64,000 bases of DNA from Roseobacter sp. Lineage in GTDB: Bacteria; Pseudomonadota; Alphaproteobacteria; Rhodobacterales; Rhodobacteraceae. The position numbers were made by a program, and so were the translations under genes. The notes under the pieces were generated by a model. It made no database searches, was not told the origin of the DNA, and saw nothing but the letters and a program-made list of their open reading frames with translations. The DNA is taken from positions 62,001 to 126,000 of the forward strand of contig JAGXGZ010000009.1 of NCBI GenBank assembly GCA_024636495.1, given 5' to 3'. Positions 53,532-63,878 of this stretch are shown piece after piece. Each line of letters begins with the position of its first letter. Position 1 is the stretch's first letter.

Positions 53532-54830
53532 TCAAAGTTTCTGAAATTGTGCTTCTTGCTGGGCAGACCAACGAACAGTCAGGGCGAACCCATCTTCGGT
53601 CTGCGTCTCGCTTAAAACGACCTCTTGGGCAAATAGCCACGCGCGCTTTTTTCCTTGGTCAAAGGGCAGCAGCAGATCAGCCTCGCGTACGGCACCTTGC
53701 AGGGCTTCGGCAATGACGGCCTGCATGTTGTCCAGACCTTCGCCCGTCAGAGATGAAATCGCCAACACGTTTTCGTCGCGCGCAGCGCGCGCGCGCACAG
53801 CATCCGCGCGATCGTCACTCAGCAGATCGATCTTGTTCCAGACCTCGAAGCTGCGGGTTTCCTTTGGCACGCCAAGCGACGTCAGAATATCACGCACGTT
53901 TTGCGCTTGTTCTTCGGTCTCGGCGTGGGAAATATCGCGAACGTGGCAGATAATATCCGCCGCCAGCACTTCTTCCAGCGTGGCACGGAACGCTGCAACC
54001 AGCTCGGTCGGCAGATCAGAGATAAAACCAACCGTGTCGCTTAGGATAATTTCCGGCCCGTCCGGCAGGACAAGACTGCGCATCGTCGGGTCCAATGTGG
54101 CAAAAAGCATGTCTTTTGCCATCACATCTGCGCCCGTCAAGCGGTTGAAAAGCGTCGACTTTCCCGCGTTGGTATACCCCACCAAAGCCACAATCGGAAA
54201 CGGCACCTTGGCCCGCGCGGCACGGTGCAACGCGCGTGTCTTGACCACTTTGTCCAACTGCCTGCGCAAGCGCACAAGCTGCTCGTCAATAGCGCGACGA
54301 TCCGATTCAATCTGCGTCTCGCCGGGACCGCCGACAAAGCCAAGCCCGCCGCGCTGGCGCTCAAGGTGGGTCCAGGCGCGCACCAGTCGGGTGCGCTGAT
54401 AGCTCAACGCTGCCATCTCTACCTGCAACACACCTTCGCGGGTGGCAGCACGGTCGCTGAAAATCTCTAGGATCAGGCCGGTGCGGTCCAGCAATTTGAC
54501 GCCCCAGGCTTTCTCAAGGTTGCGCTGTTGGACGGGCGTTACGTGCCCATCGACCAACACCAGCTCGACCTCGGCCTCTTCCATGCGGTGTTTCAGCTCT
54601 TCGATCTTGCCAGAGCCAAACATCATCCCTGCGCTGACGGTACGCAGGATGACAATATCCTGCCCGACCACCTCAAGCTCGGGAAGCGCTTCGGCCAAGG
54701 CAACGGCCTCTGCCAAGGCAGGTTCAGCGATTCGGCGGCTGTTGTCGGTTTTTATATCCGGGTGCAACACCCAAGCCCGTGTGAATTTCGGGCCTGCGCT
54801 GTCATCTATTTGAAATGGAGGACGGCTCAA
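53532..54830 (-). CDS. hflX: GTPase HflX
   Basis: HflX is a ribosome-binding GTPase that splits stalled 70S ribosomes under stress. The 432-residue protein has the glycine-rich N-terminal domain ([15 protein letters not shown]), a helical linker and the G domain with [16 protein letters not shown] (P-loop), [10 protein letters not shown] (G3) and NKIDLL (G4). The start is TTG at 54830 overlapping the hfq stop codon; an ATG further in would delete conserved sequence. The hfq-hflX pairing is conserved in proteobacteria. Confidence 0.93.
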   Translation of the reverse strand: MSRPPFQIDDSAGPKFTRAWVLHPDIKTDNSRRIAEPALAEAVALAEALPELEVVGQDIVILRTVSAGMMFGSGKIEELKHRMEEAEVELVLVDGHVTPVQQRNLEKAWGVKLLDRTGLILEIFSDRAATREGVLQVEMAALSYQRTRLVRAWTHLERQRGGLGFVGGPGETQIESDRRAIDEQLVRLRRQLDKVVKTRALHRAARAKVPFPIVALVGYTNAGKSTLFNRLTGADVMAKDMLFATLDPTMRSLVLPDGPEIILSDTVGFISDLPTELVAAFRATLEEVLAADIICHVRDISHAETEEQAQNVRDILTSLGVPKETRSFEVWNKIDLLSDDRADAVRARAARDENVLAISSLTGEGLDNMQAVIAEALQGAVREADLLLPFDQGKKRAWLFAQEVVLSETQTEDGFALTVRWSAQQEAQFQKL

Positions 54831-55066
54831 TTAGCGTCTTCACCCTCGTAAAGCGAGATCGGCTGGCTAGGCATGATCGTGGAAATTGCGTGCTTGTAAA
54901 CCAGCTGGGACTGACCATCGCGGCGCAAAAGCACGCAAAAGTTGTCAAACCAAGTGATAACGCCTTGCAGCTTTACCCCGTTGATCAGGAAAATCGTCAC
55001 CGGGACTTTAGTTTTGCGCACATGGTTCAGGAACGCATCCTGAAGGTTCTGTCTGTCAGACGCCAT
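54827..55066 (-). CDS. hfq: RNA chaperone Hfq
   Basis: Hfq forms a hexameric ring that pairs small RNAs with mRNAs. The 79-residue protein is a single Sm fold: [27 protein letters not shown] (Sm1, with the proximal-face Gln) and the Sm2 motif YKHAIST. The short C-terminal tail is usual for alphaproteobacteria. In this group Hfq (NrfA) also affects nitrogen-fixation control, fitting the neighbouring ntr genes. Confidence 0.97.
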   Translation of the reverse strand: MASDRQNLQDAFLNHVRKTKVPVTIFLINGVKLQGVITWFDNFCVLLRRDGQSQLVYKHAISTIMPSQPISLYEGEDAN

Positions 55067-55207
55067 ATTGGTTTCGCCTTTATTCTTGCTGTTATTCTTG
55101 CCGGTGTCTGCGGACCAGACCCCCCTCTTATGTCAAGTATGTAGATGCCCGTCAGGAGTTTCCACCCCAAATCAAACACCTTAGCGCAACGTGGACCCCA
55201 ATTCGTG

Positions 55208-56743
55208 TCACGCGCGCCACAGATCGGGGGTCAACAGGGCGATAATGGCCAGAGTTTCAAGCCGCCCCAACACCATGGCACCTATCAGGATCATCTTGGC
55301 AGCATCGCCCAGCTGGATCAACTCGATCGGTGCATCGGCGGCGAATTCAATCAAGGGTCCGGTCGTGGACAAGGTCGCAACAGACATCACCAACGCATCC
55401 TCGAACGGGGCACCGACGAATGTCAGCAACAAGGTGACGCCGGCCAGCGATATTGCAAAAAGCATGAAAAAGATCCACGCAATAAACGCGCCATTGCTTT
55501 GCAGACGCCGCCCCGTGGCTCCTGCCCCCGAGACTGAATTGGGATGGACCAGCCGCTCAAGTTCGCGCGCGCCATTACGGTAAAGCGCAAACACCCGCAG
55601 CAGTTTGACCCCGCCCGCCGTGGTGGCCACCCCCCCGCCGATCAACGCCAACCCCATCAGGATCAGCCCCGGCGTCTGCAGCCCTGACCAGCTTTGCGCC
55701 TGCCCCCAGGACGAGCTGACAAAACCAGTGGTCGTCAAAAACGATGTCACCGTAAAGATCGCTCCCCAAAGCGCGCTACCGCTTTCCTGTGGCTCTGCAC
55801 TTGCTGAGACATCAAAAGCCCCCAGAAAGTGGCGGGCGAACAGCAGCAAAGGCACACCAATGATCAGCGCCAGCCCCATCCGGAATTCAGGGTCGGTTAT
55901 CAGCCCGCCTTGGGTCGCTGTGACCGTGTCTTTGGAAAAAGTCAGGCGCGACAAGGCGAACAGCATGAACAGCATCATCACCGCCTCGGCCCCGAAACCG
56001 ACACCGGTGTCATGGGTACCCCCAAGCGGCGATATACCAGAGGTCGCCATGACCGACATGGCATGGCACAGCGCCACAAGGGATCTATCGCCATTGGCCA
56101 GCAGCAAAAGCCACAAGGTAAGGGTCAGCGCCAGATACGTCGGCACCAGCGCGCCTGCAGACCGCAACAAGCGCAAGCGGGGGTTGATTGGCCCGGTGGT
56201 GGCGCGGCGCGCGTCGGGGTTGCCCGGCTCTGCCTGCGAGGTGACCTCGAAGCCGCCAAGGTGCAGCGGGGCCAGAATGGCAGACGCTGCGATCCACATC
56301 AGCAATCCGCCCATCCACGCCACTTGCGCACGCCACAAATGCAACGTGTCGCTCAGCCGTCCGGGATCATCAAAGATACTGGCCCCCGTTGTGGTAATCG
56401 CGCTGACCATATCGAAATAGGCGTTGATAAACCGTGTGGTGGGCAAAGCCTCAAGAAACGGGATCGACAAGATAACGGGCAGGACCAGGAAACTTGAAAA
56501 CAGCGACAACAACGGGCCCAAAGCACCATGGCGGGTTTTGCGGCCCGAATGGGCAATCGCAATCAAGGCAAAGACAACCAGCCCCAACAGGCCGGAATAC
56601 AGAAAGGCGCGCGATGCCAGTAAATCCCGTGTCACAACCGCGTAAAACGCAGGAATGATCATCGAGGCGCAGAACAACCCGAAAATCAGCAAAAACAGTG
56701 GCAGTTGCAGGATTTCCTGACGGATCGTGCTTTTGCGTCTCAT
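55208..56743 (-). CDS. trkH: TrkH family potassium uptake protein
   Basis: The membrane pore of the Trk potassium system, 511 residues with about ten helices in four M1-P-M2 repeats. Selectivity-filter-like segments are AITTTGASIF, MATSGISPLG, LTTTGFVSSS and LSTTGPLI, each after a pore helix. It lies 22 bases downstream of trkA, which encodes the cytosolic regulatory ring, so the two form a working unit. Confidence 0.92.
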   Translation of the reverse strand: MRRKSTIRQEILQLPLFLLIFGLFCASMIIPAFYAVVTRDLLASRAFLYSGLLGLVVFALIAIAHSGRKTRHGALGPLLSLFSSFLVLPVILSIPFLEALPTTRFINAYFDMVSAITTTGASIFDDPGRLSDTLHLWRAQVAWMGGLLMWIAASAILAPLHLGGFEVTSQAEPGNPDARRATTGPINPRLRLLRSAGALVPTYLALTLTLWLLLLANGDRSLVALCHAMSVMATSGISPLGGTHDTGVGFGAEAVMMLFMLFALSRLTFSKDTVTATQGGLITDPEFRMGLALIIGVPLLLFARHFLGAFDVSASAEPQESGSALWGAIFTVTSFLTTTGFVSSSWGQAQSWSGLQTPGLILMGLALIGGGVATTAGGVKLLRVFALYRNGARELERLVHPNSVSGAGATGRRLQSNGAFIAWIFFMLFAISLAGVTLLLTFVGAPFEDALVMSVATLSTTGPLIEFAADAPIELIQLGDAAKMILIGAMVLGRLETLAIIALLTPDLWRA

Positions 56744-56765
56744 GCTGGCGCGCCCCGGTCCTGCA

Positions 56766-58142
56766 TCAGAAAAAGTCGATCGACACCTGCATCAACTGTT
56801 CGACCTGCGGCACATCTTTTGCCAGACAGAAAACAGCGATCACATCGCCTTCGTCAATGCGGGTGTCGCCCAACGGACGCAAGACCTTGTCACCTTTGCG
56901 CACCATGCCGACCAGAACGCCTTCGGGAAAATCGATCTCGGAGATACGCTTGCCCGCGATAGGCGAGGTGGACAGCACTTCGGCCTCGATCACTTCGGCC
57001 TCGGCGTCACCGATGGAATAGACCGACCGCACGCGGCCATGCCGGATGTGGCGCAAGATCGAACTTACTGTCGTGGCGCGCGGATTGATGTAGGCATCAA
57101 TCCCCAAGGGTTTCATCAGCGGCACCAGGGTCGGATCGTTGATCAGCGCGATCACGAAAGGGCATCCTTCGGCCTTGGCGCGCACGCAGGCAAGCATGTT
57201 GGTTTTGTCATCATCTGTGATCGCCATCATCGCATCGGCGCGGCTGATGCCCGCTTCGGCCAGCAGGGCTGCATCCAAGCCGTCGCCGTTCAGAACGATG
57301 GTTCGTTCCAGCGCTTCAGCGGCACGCTCAGCGATGACGCGGCTTTTCTCGATCATCTTGGTGCGCACGCGTTTTTCGCCCGCCTCCAGGCTTTTGGCCA
57401 CGGCCAACCCGACATTGCCGCCGCCCACGATCACAACCCGTTCAAGTTTACCGGTTTTCTTGCCAAAAATCTCAAGCGTGCGCGGAATATCGTCGCGGTG
57501 GCTGAAGACATAACAAGCGTCGCCAACAAACAACTGGTCTTTGCTTTCGGGGGCAAACAACGTGCCATCACGGCGCACGCCCACTACCACAGCGCGCAGG
57601 GTCGAGAACAGATCGCTCAGCTGGCGCAAGGGTGTGTTGACGACCGGACACCCCTCTTCGATCTGGATGCCCAGCAGGTGGGCCATTCCATCCATGAAGG
57701 TTTCCGTATCAAACGACGCAGGGGCCAGAAGACGCTGCAACGCAGCCGTTGCGACTTCCTTTTCGGGGCTGATTACCACGTCGATGGGCATGTGGTCGCG
57801 GCGGTAGAGATCAGAATATATGGCGGTAAGGTAAGACTGGCTGCGCAAGCGTGCAATCTTGCGGTTAATCCCGAACACCGAATGGGCGACCTGACAGGTC
57901 ACCATGTTCACCTCGTCGGAATGGGTCGCGGCGATGATCATCTCGGCGTCACGCGCGCCTGCGCGGTCCAGCACATCGGGGTAGCTGGCGAAACCGGCAA
58001 TGCCCTGCACATCCAGCGTGTCCGTTGCCCGGCGCACCAGATCGGGGTTGCTGTCGACGATTGTGACGTCGTTACGCTCGCCTGACAGATGACGCGCGAT
58101 TTGCCAGCCGACCTGACCTGCGCCGCAAATGATCACTTTCAT
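56766..58142 (-). CDS. trkA: Trk potassium uptake regulatory protein TrkA
   Basis: TrkA is the cytoplasmic NAD(H)-binding ring that gates TrkH. The 458-residue protein has two RCK units, each with an N-terminal Rossmann domain (CGAGQVGWQIARHL and VVIVGGGNVGLAVAKSLE) and a C-terminal TrkA_C domain. AAGGAA six bases before the ATG supports the start. It lies downstream of ntrX, the usual alphaproteobacterial order, but with a + strand lipoprotein gene between. Confidence 0.95.
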   Translation of the reverse strand: MKVIICGAGQVGWQIARHLSGERNDVTIVDSNPDLVRRATDTLDVQGIAGFASYPDVLDRAGARDAEMIIAATHSDEVNMVTCQVAHSVFGINRKIARLRSQSYLTAIYSDLYRRDHMPIDVVISPEKEVATAALQRLLAPASFDTETFMDGMAHLLGIQIEEGCPVVNTPLRQLSDLFSTLRAVVVGVRRDGTLFAPESKDQLFVGDACYVFSHRDDIPRTLEIFGKKTGKLERVVIVGGGNVGLAVAKSLEAGEKRVRTKMIEKSRVIAERAAEALERTIVLNGDGLDAALLAEAGISRADAMMAITDDDKTNMLACVRAKAEGCPFVIALINDPTLVPLMKPLGIDAYINPRATTVSSILRHIRHGRVRSVYSIGDAEAEVIEAEVLSTSPIAGKRISEIDFPEGVLVGMVRKGDKVLRPLGDTRIDEGDVIAVFCLAKDVPQVEQLMQVSIDFF

Positions 58143-58281
58143 GAAAGGTTCCTTTGGCGTTGCGCCTTATGACGTCACAAGGCGGAAACCACCCGCTTGA
58201 TCGTGGATTTGAATGACAGATGGCTTTGCAGCGGTCAATTCAATTGTATAGATGCTGAGACTGAACAAAAGGGGTCGCGCG

Positions 58282-58752
58282 GTGAAACATATACTGATTT
58301 GTGCAGCAGGTTTGGCCGCTTTGGCGTCTTGCGCCCCGCTTAACACCTACTACAAACCCGGTGCCGATGTGGCGAGCGTGCAACGCCAAACAACGGCCTG
58401 CGAGGTCGAGGCTTTGGCCAAGGTGCCCACTTCGTTCGTGACGCGACAGGCGCCGCCGCAGTATGTGCCCCCGCAAAACCTGTGTAACAGCGCTGGAGTG
58501 TGCCGTGCCGTGCCGGGGTATTTCGTCCCGGGTGCCTTTTACCAGATTGATCCCAATGCCGAATTGCGCAAACGCGTCGAGGTTCAATGCATGGCGGACG
58601 CCGGTTTCGCGCCGGTGTCCATCCCTGCCTGCCCGTCCGGCGTGGCCAAGGCGGCACCGCAACGGGCCACCACCACCCTGCCCCCGCTGAATGCGAAATC
58701 CTGCGTGATCCGCAATTCAGACGGCAGTTTTCAGATCGTCACCCAAGGTTAG
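58282..58752 (+). CDS. Hypothetical lipoprotein between ntrX and trkA
   Basis: A 156-residue putative lipoprotein. The start is GTG at 58282, with AAAGGGG six bases upstream, giving a signal (MKHILICAAGLAALASC) with lipobox LASC; the ATG at 58252 has no such site. The mature part contains repeated cysteine-bearing segments (TTACEVEAL, NLCNSAGVCRAVPGYF, VQCMADAGF) and a Pro/Ala linker. Its stop overlaps the ntrX stop by three bases on the other strand. No function known. Confidence 0.75.
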   Translation: MKHILICAAGLAALASCAPLNTYYKPGADVASVQRQTTACEVEALAKVPTSFVTRQAPPQYVPPQNLCNSAGVCRAVPGYFVPGAFYQIDPNAELRKRVEVQCMADAGFAPVSIPACPSGVAKAAPQRATTTLPPLNAKSCVIRNSDGSFQIVTQG

Positions 58753-60161
58753 CCGTCAATTTCGGCATCGTCATCCACATGGGCGATGCGCATACCGGAT
58801 TTGGCCGAGGTGACAACCCCGAGGCTTTTTAGCTTGCGGTGCAGCGCTGACCGCTCCATCCCGACGAAATTGGCAGTGCGGCTGATGTTGCCGCCAAAGC
58901 GGTTGATCTGGGTCAGAAGGTATTCACGCTCGAACGCTTCGCGGGCTTCGCGCAGCGGCAAGGTCGCCAAGGCACCCGACAATACGACGCGGCCATCCTC
59001 TTCGGTGTTTTCATCCTCGCCGGGCAGCTCGCGCGCCTCTATCGGGCCGGTGCCATCGCCCAGGATCAACACCCGCTCTACCAGGTTTTTAAGCTGGCGA
59101 ACGTTGCCGGGCCAAACCATCGTTTGCAGCAAAGCCACCGCATCATCCGAGAATTTGCGCAAAGGCAAGCCTTGGCTCGCGTTGAAATCGGCGATGAATT
59201 GCGTGGCCAGTACCGGAATATCCTCGCGCCGTTCCTCAAGCGAGGGCACGGAGATCGGTACCACATTCAGGCGGTGAAACAGCTCTTCGCGGAAGGTTTC
59301 ATTCTTGATTGCAGCATCAAGATCCTTGTTCGTGCTCGAGACGACCCGCAAATCGACGCGGACCTTGTCATGACCGCCGACGCGGGTGAATTGCTGGTCA
59401 ACCAACACGCGCAGGATTTTCGATTGGGTGCCAAGCGGTAAATCCGCGACCTCGTCAAAAAAGATCACGCCCCCATGGGCCTGCTCCAGCAAACCCGGCA
59501 CTACCCCGCCGCTAGCGCTTTCACTGCCGAACAACACTTCTTCCATGCGGTCGGGGGCGACGCTGGCGCAATTGATCGTCACAAAGGGTGCCGCAGCGCG
59601 CGCAGAGTTGCTGTGGATATAGCGTGCAGCGATTTCCTTGCCCGCCCCGGCAGGGCCCCGCAACATGACGCGGCCATTGGATTTGGTGACCTTGTCAAGC
59701 TGGCTCATTAGGGTTTTGAAGGCCGTGGACGCGCCGATCATATCGGTGCTGGCAACGTCCCGCCGCTTGAGGCTCAGGTTTTCGCGGCGCAGGCGCGAAG
59801 TTTCCATCGCCCGCCGGATAACCACCAGTAATTGATCAATATTAAACGGCTTTTCGATGAAATCATAGGCCCCCTGTTTGATCGCAGCAACGGCAATTTC
59901 GATGTTCCCATGCCCCGAGATGATAACAACGGGCACATCCGGGTTGTCGCGTTTGACCTTCTTGAGGATATCAATCCCGTCCATCTGGCTGTCTTTCAAC
60001 CAGATGTCCAAAATCATCAACGCGGGCGGTTCCGCGTTGATGGCGGCGACCGCCTCGTCCGAATTGCCAGCCAGACGGGTCGCATACCCTTCGTCTTGCA
60101 AAATGTCTGATATCAGCTCGCGAATATCGCGCTCGTCGTCCACGATTAGGATGTCACTCAT
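58749..60161 (-). CDS. ntrX: Nitrogen-regulation response regulator NtrX
   Basis: NtrX is phosphorylated by NtrY and controls nitrogen, redox and envelope-related genes in alphaproteobacteria. The 470-residue protein has a receiver domain with Asp52 (phosphorylation) and Lys104, an AAA+ domain with Walker A GPAGAGKE, and a Fis-type helix-turn-helix at the end (GGNISRTANFVGMERSALHRKLKSLG). The sigma-54 contact loop GAFTGA is absent: ELFGSE is followed by SASGGVVPGLLEQ. It therefore probably works with sigma-70 RNA polymerase or as a repressor. Confidence 0.94.
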   Translation of the reverse strand: MSDILIVDDERDIRELISDILQDEGYATRLAGNSDEAVAAINAEPPALMILDIWLKDSQMDGIDILKKVKRDNPDVPVVIISGHGNIEIAVAAIKQGAYDFIEKPFNIDQLLVVIRRAMETSRLRRENLSLKRRDVASTDMIGASTAFKTLMSQLDKVTKSNGRVMLRGPAGAGKEIAARYIHSNSARAAAPFVTINCASVAPDRMEEVLFGSESASGGVVPGLLEQAHGGVIFFDEVADLPLGTQSKILRVLVDQQFTRVGGHDKVRVDLRVVSSTNKDLDAAIKNETFREELFHRLNVVPISVPSLEERREDIPVLATQFIADFNASQGLPLRKFSDDAVALLQTMVWPGNVRQLKNLVERVLILGDGTGPIEARELPGEDENTEEDGRVVLSGALATLPLREAREAFEREYLLTQINRFGGNISRTANFVGMERSALHRKLKSLGVVTSAKSGMRIAHVDDDAEIDG

Positions 60162-62406
60162 CTTGGGTCTCCAATACGTTGGGCTGTTGAATGGGTGCCA
60201 AGGGCAGTTTGATCACTGCCATCGCACCAAAATGGGATTGGCCTGCAAACACAGACGCGTTTTCCAACGTCAATGTGCCGCCATGTTCTTCGATGATCTT
60301 TTTGACAATCGGCAGCCCCAGACCGGTGCCTGCGCTGCGGGTGGTCACATAGGGTTCAAACAGCCGCGCACGATCTTCAGGCAGGCCGATACCATTGTCA
60401 GCGATGGTGATCATCGCTGCCGTAGCGGTCACTGTCAAAGTGACCTCGATGCGCGGGATCAAGCCGTCTGGCGCGCATTTTTCTTTCAGGCTTTCAATGG
60501 CTTCCCCGGCGTTCTTGATCAGGTTGGTCAACGCTTGTGACATCATTGTTGAATCGACTTGGGCGATCACGGCAGCATCGGGCAAGGTTGCCTCGAGGAT
60601 CACGCCGGGCTGCCCCGCTTTTTGCAAAAGCACGGCATCGCGCACCAATTGCGAGATATCCTGCATTGAGGTTTCAGGCTCTGGCATGCGCGCGAATTTC
60701 GAAAACTCATCCACGATGCGGCGCAAGTCTCCGGTCTGGCGAATGATCACTCCGGTCATCTGTTCAAGGCTTTCGGCATCGTCGGGCAGCTTGGGCGCGA
60801 ATTTACGCTGAATCCGCTCGGCGCTTAGCTGGATGGGCGTCAGCGGGTTCTTGATTTCATGCGCGATGCGCCGCGCGACATCGCCCCAGGCGGCCATGCG
60901 TTGCGCGCTCACCAGATCGGTCACATCGTCAAAGGCCACAACATAACCTTCAAGGCGGCCATCGTCGCTGCGCCTTGTGGCAACGCGCACCAGCAGGTTC
61001 TCCATAGTGCCCAGCCGCGAGACTTTGACCTCGCCTTGGGCGACCTCGCCTTGGCCATTCACAACCGTATCGAACAAGGGTCCGAACTCGGGGATCGCTA
61101 CTGAAATAGCCAAGGATTGCTGGTCTTCTTCCCAATCCAGAAGCCGCATCGCAGACCTGTTCACGAACGCCACACGGCCTTCAGGGTCAAGGCCCACGAC
61201 GCCAGACGTTACAGAGCTTAGGACCGAATCAAACAGGCGGCGGCGGCGTTCAATCTGGCGGGTGTTGTCCAGCAGCGTGTCGCGCTGCCCCTTTAACTGC
61301 TTGGTCATCTGGTTGAAGTAGCGTCCAAGCATGGCGATCTCGTCATCCCCGTCTTCTTCGCGGACCTGTACTTCCAGATCGCCGGCACCAACCTGTTGGG
61401 CGGCACCGGTCAGACGGCCAACGGGGCCGGAAAGACGTTCGGCAAACCACAGTCCCAGCCAAACGGCAGCTAGAATAAGGATCAGCGCAAAGCCCACATA
61501 AAGCAGACCAAATTCAAACAGCAGCTTGCCCCGTTCGCTTTCAAGCTGTTGATAAAGCCGCACTGTTTCTTTGGTATCATCCAGAAGGGACAGGATTTCA
61601 CCGTCCACTTCGCGACTAATATAAAGGTAGCGGTCAAGATAGCTGTCCAGCGCCACAAGCGCGCGGAATTCATTGTTCGGCCAATCCTCGATCACCAACG
61701 GGGTGCCGTTATTCTCCTGCGCTTCTTTTATCTGCTCAAGATCGGGTGCCTCGTAATCAAAAAGGTACGATCTGTCGCCACGGGTACGGATCTGGGCGGT
61801 GCCGTCGATCAGATAGGCTTCTCGCAAGCCGCGCTGAATTTGCAACTGACCTTCTGCCAGCAATTGCGCCTCTGGAATGGACAGACCTTGGGTGCGGGCC
61901 GTATCGATGGCGCGCGCCAAGGCAATCGCGTCCGCCACCAGATCATCGCGCTGTTCGGATTCGTAGGCTTGTGCTGCGGCCAGCGAATTCCCGACAACGC
62001 TGCGAACACGGTCGGAAAACCATCCCTCAAGCCCCACATTGATTGTCAACCCGGCAAAGACCGCGACACTAACCGTCGGAATAAGCGCCATTAGCGCAAA
62101 TACGCCCGTCAGCCGCAAATGCAGCCGCGATCCGGCAGATTTTGCGCGCCGCGCTGCGATCAGCCGGGCAATCTGGCTGAAAACCAGCGCCGCGACCAAC
62201 AGGATATACACCAGATCGGTCAGCAGGATTAGTCTGAGGCTGGGCGTGTTTGCCCCCTGCCCCAATGGCCCCAGCACCAGATAGGTGACAAGCGCGAGCA
62301 CTGGCCCCAAGACCACCAGCCCGAAGGTCGCCATATTGCGATAGCGCCGAACCCGGCGCAAACGCTCTAGACGCAACAGATAATAACTGCGTGACCGGGT
62401 TAGCAC
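60154..62406 (-). CDS. ntrY: Nitrogen-regulation sensor histidine kinase NtrY
   Basis: The membrane sensor kinase paired with NtrX, 750 residues. Two to three N-terminal helices (about residues 25-110), a periplasmic sensor region with a further helix near 300, then HAMP (SGPVGRLTGAAQQVGAGDLEV), PAS (VTSGVVGLDPEGRVAFVN) and the kinase core: the phospho-His in RIAHEIKNPLTPIQLSAERI and ATP-binding motifs DNGIGLPED and GTGLGLPIVKKI. The start is GTG at 62406 after GAGGA. It overlaps ntrX by eight bases. Confidence 0.94.
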   Translation of the reverse strand: MLTRSRSYYLLRLERLRRVRRYRNMATFGLVVLGPVLALVTYLVLGPLGQGANTPSLRLILLTDLVYILLVAALVFSQIARLIAARRAKSAGSRLHLRLTGVFALMALIPTVSVAVFAGLTINVGLEGWFSDRVRSVVGNSLAAAQAYESEQRDDLVADAIALARAIDTARTQGLSIPEAQLLAEGQLQIQRGLREAYLIDGTAQIRTRGDRSYLFDYEAPDLEQIKEAQENNGTPLVIEDWPNNEFRALVALDSYLDRYLYISREVDGEILSLLDDTKETVRLYQQLESERGKLLFEFGLLYVGFALILILAAVWLGLWFAERLSGPVGRLTGAAQQVGAGDLEVQVREEDGDDEIAMLGRYFNQMTKQLKGQRDTLLDNTRQIERRRRLFDSVLSSVTSGVVGLDPEGRVAFVNRSAMRLLDWEEDQQSLAISVAIPEFGPLFDTVVNGQGEVAQGEVKVSRLGTMENLLVRVATRRSDDGRLEGYVVAFDDVTDLVSAQRMAAWGDVARRIAHEIKNPLTPIQLSAERIQRKFAPKLPDDAESLEQMTGVIIRQTGDLRRIVDEFSKFARMPEPETSMQDISQLVRDAVLLQKAGQPGVILEATLPDAAVIAQVDSTMMSQALTNLIKNAGEAIESLKEKCAPDGLIPRIEVTLTVTATAAMITIADNGIGLPEDRARLFEPYVTTRSAGTGLGLPIVKKIIEEHGGTLTLENASVFAGQSHFGAMAVIKLPLAPIQQPNVLETQDE

Positions 62407-62427
62407 CCGCTATCCTCACCGATGATG

Positions 62428-62445
62428 TGGTGCACGAATGCACCA
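62428..62445 (-). promoter_or_regulatory. UUCG stem-loop in the ntrC-ntrY intergenic leader
   Basis: TGGTGCA-TTCG-TGCACCA on the - strand forms a very stable 7-bp stem with a UUCG loop, about 20 bases upstream of the ntrY start. It may affect relative expression of ntrY against ntrC or mark a processing site. No T run follows. Confidence 0.45.
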
Positions 62446-62508
62446 ACCGCCTATTTATGTGGTCCTGATCGGGTTATGAGGCCCGATGGCCACGGTTATG
62501 TGGCTTTC

Positions 62509-63876
62509 TTACATCATTTTGCGACCGCGTGTCACCTCTATATCGAGGTCCGTGATCTTTTTTCTCAAGGTATTGCGGTTAATTCCTAGTAGATCAGCAC
62601 ATTTAGCCTGATTGCCTGCAGTGGCAGCCAAGGCGATTTCAATCAACGGCGCCTCGATTTCGCGCAAAATCCGCGCATACAGCCCCGGAGGCGGCAACAT
62701 CGAGCCGTGTTGATCAAAGTAGCGGCGCAAATGCCGCTCGACCGAAGCCCCCAGTTTTTCCGTGTTCGCCTGTGCCCGCAACGGTTCGGGATCGGGCTGC
62801 GCCCCCAAGACCTGTTCGGCCTCAGCTTGCGTAATCTCGGGCGCGCGGCTGGTCAGGGACAACTGGCGCATCGCGTGTTCCAGTTGGCGCACGTTGCCGG
62901 GCCATTGGTAGTTGGCAAAGACCTTTGCCGCCCCGTCCGACAGGGCACGCGGCGCAGTATTTCCAGATTCCGTGCGTTCGAGAAAATGCGCGGCCAGCAG
63001 GCTGATGTCTTCGACGCGGTCGCGCAGTGCCGGCACGTGCAAAGTGGCCCCCGACAAGCGGTAATAAAGATCGCGCCGCAAGCTGCCCGCCTTCATCGCA
63101 GCCGCCAGATCGGATTGGCTTGTGGCCAGAAAGCGCGGTGCATGTTCACCGGGGGTGTCCATCATGCGCGCGATACGCGCTTGTATTTCCTCGGGAAAAT
63201 CGCCGATCTCGTCAATCAGCAGGGTGCCGCCGCGCACCCGCGCCAACACCCGCGAGGGGCCTTCGATGTCTTGTAACTCAGCCGAGGTAATGGTGACGAA
63301 CGGCAAATTACGACGGTCGGAAAAGTCGTGGATCGCCTTGCCGATCAGAGATTTTCCAGTGCCGGATTCACCCCAAATCAGTACCGGCAAATCGGTGTTC
63401 ATCACCCGCGCCACCACGCGGTAAAGCGATTGCATCACCGGCGTGCGCCCGACCAACGGCAGATCATCACGGTCCGCCGCATCATTGGTCTGAACCGCCC
63501 TGCGCGGCGCGCCCGAGCGTTCCAGCGCGCGGGCCGTGCGTTTCATAAGGTCGGGCAGATCGAAAGGTTTGGGCAGATAATCATAGGCTTCGGCCTCGGC
63601 CGCCTTGATCGCCGTCATGATGGTGTTTTGCGCCGAAATTACGATAACGGGAAGGCCGGGCCGGTCTTTGGCGATCTTGGGCAGCATCTCAAGCCCGTTG
63701 CCATCGGGCATCACAACATCGGAAATCACCACATCGCCTTTACCCTCGGCCACCCACCGCATCAACGTGGTCAAACTTGAGGTCGCATGTACTTTGCAGC
63801 CCGCGCGGGTCAGCGCTTGGGTCAATACGGTCCGAATTGTGCGGTCGTCATCGGCGACCAGAACTGTGCCATCCAT
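62509..63876 (-). CDS. ntrC: Nitrogen-regulation response regulator NtrC, GAFTGA-less
   Basis: NtrC activates nitrogen-limitation genes when phosphorylated by NtrB. The 455-residue protein has a receiver domain (Asp53 in [11 protein letters not shown], Lys103-like in LPKPFD), an AAA+ domain with Walker A GESGTGKS and Walker [14 protein letters not shown], and a C-terminal Fis-type helix-turn-helix ([21 protein letters not shown]). The GAFTGA loop is missing: [17 protein letters not shown] runs directly to RGGTLLID. This is the Rhodobacter capsulatus type, known to activate sigma-70 RNA polymerase. AGGAG precedes the ATG. Confidence 0.95.
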   Translation of the reverse strand: MDGTVLVADDDRTIRTVLTQALTRAGCKVHATSSLTTLMRWVAEGKGDVVISDVVMPDGNGLEMLPKIAKDRPGLPVIVISAQNTIMTAIKAAEAEAYDYLPKPFDLPDLMKRTARALERSGAPRRAVQTNDAADRDDLPLVGRTPVMQSLYRVVARVMNTDLPVLIWGESGTGKSLIGKAIHDFSDRRNLPFVTITSAELQDIEGPSRVLARVRGGTLLIDEIGDFPEEIQARIARMMDTPGEHAPRFLATSQSDLAAAMKAGSLRRDLYYRLSGATLHVPALRDRVEDISLLAAHFLERTESGNTAPRALSDGAAKVFANYQWPGNVRQLEHAMRQLSLTSRAPEITQAEAEQVLGAQPDPEPLRAQANTEKLGASVERHLRRYFDQHGSMLPPPGLYARILREIEAPLIEIALAATAGNQAKCADLLGINRNTLRKKITDLDIEVTRGRKMM

Positions 63877-63878
63877 CT

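Noticed and set aside
56727-58085. 452-codon + strand open frame over trkA
   Set aside because: Antisense of trkA; composition typical of a shadow frame and no start signal.
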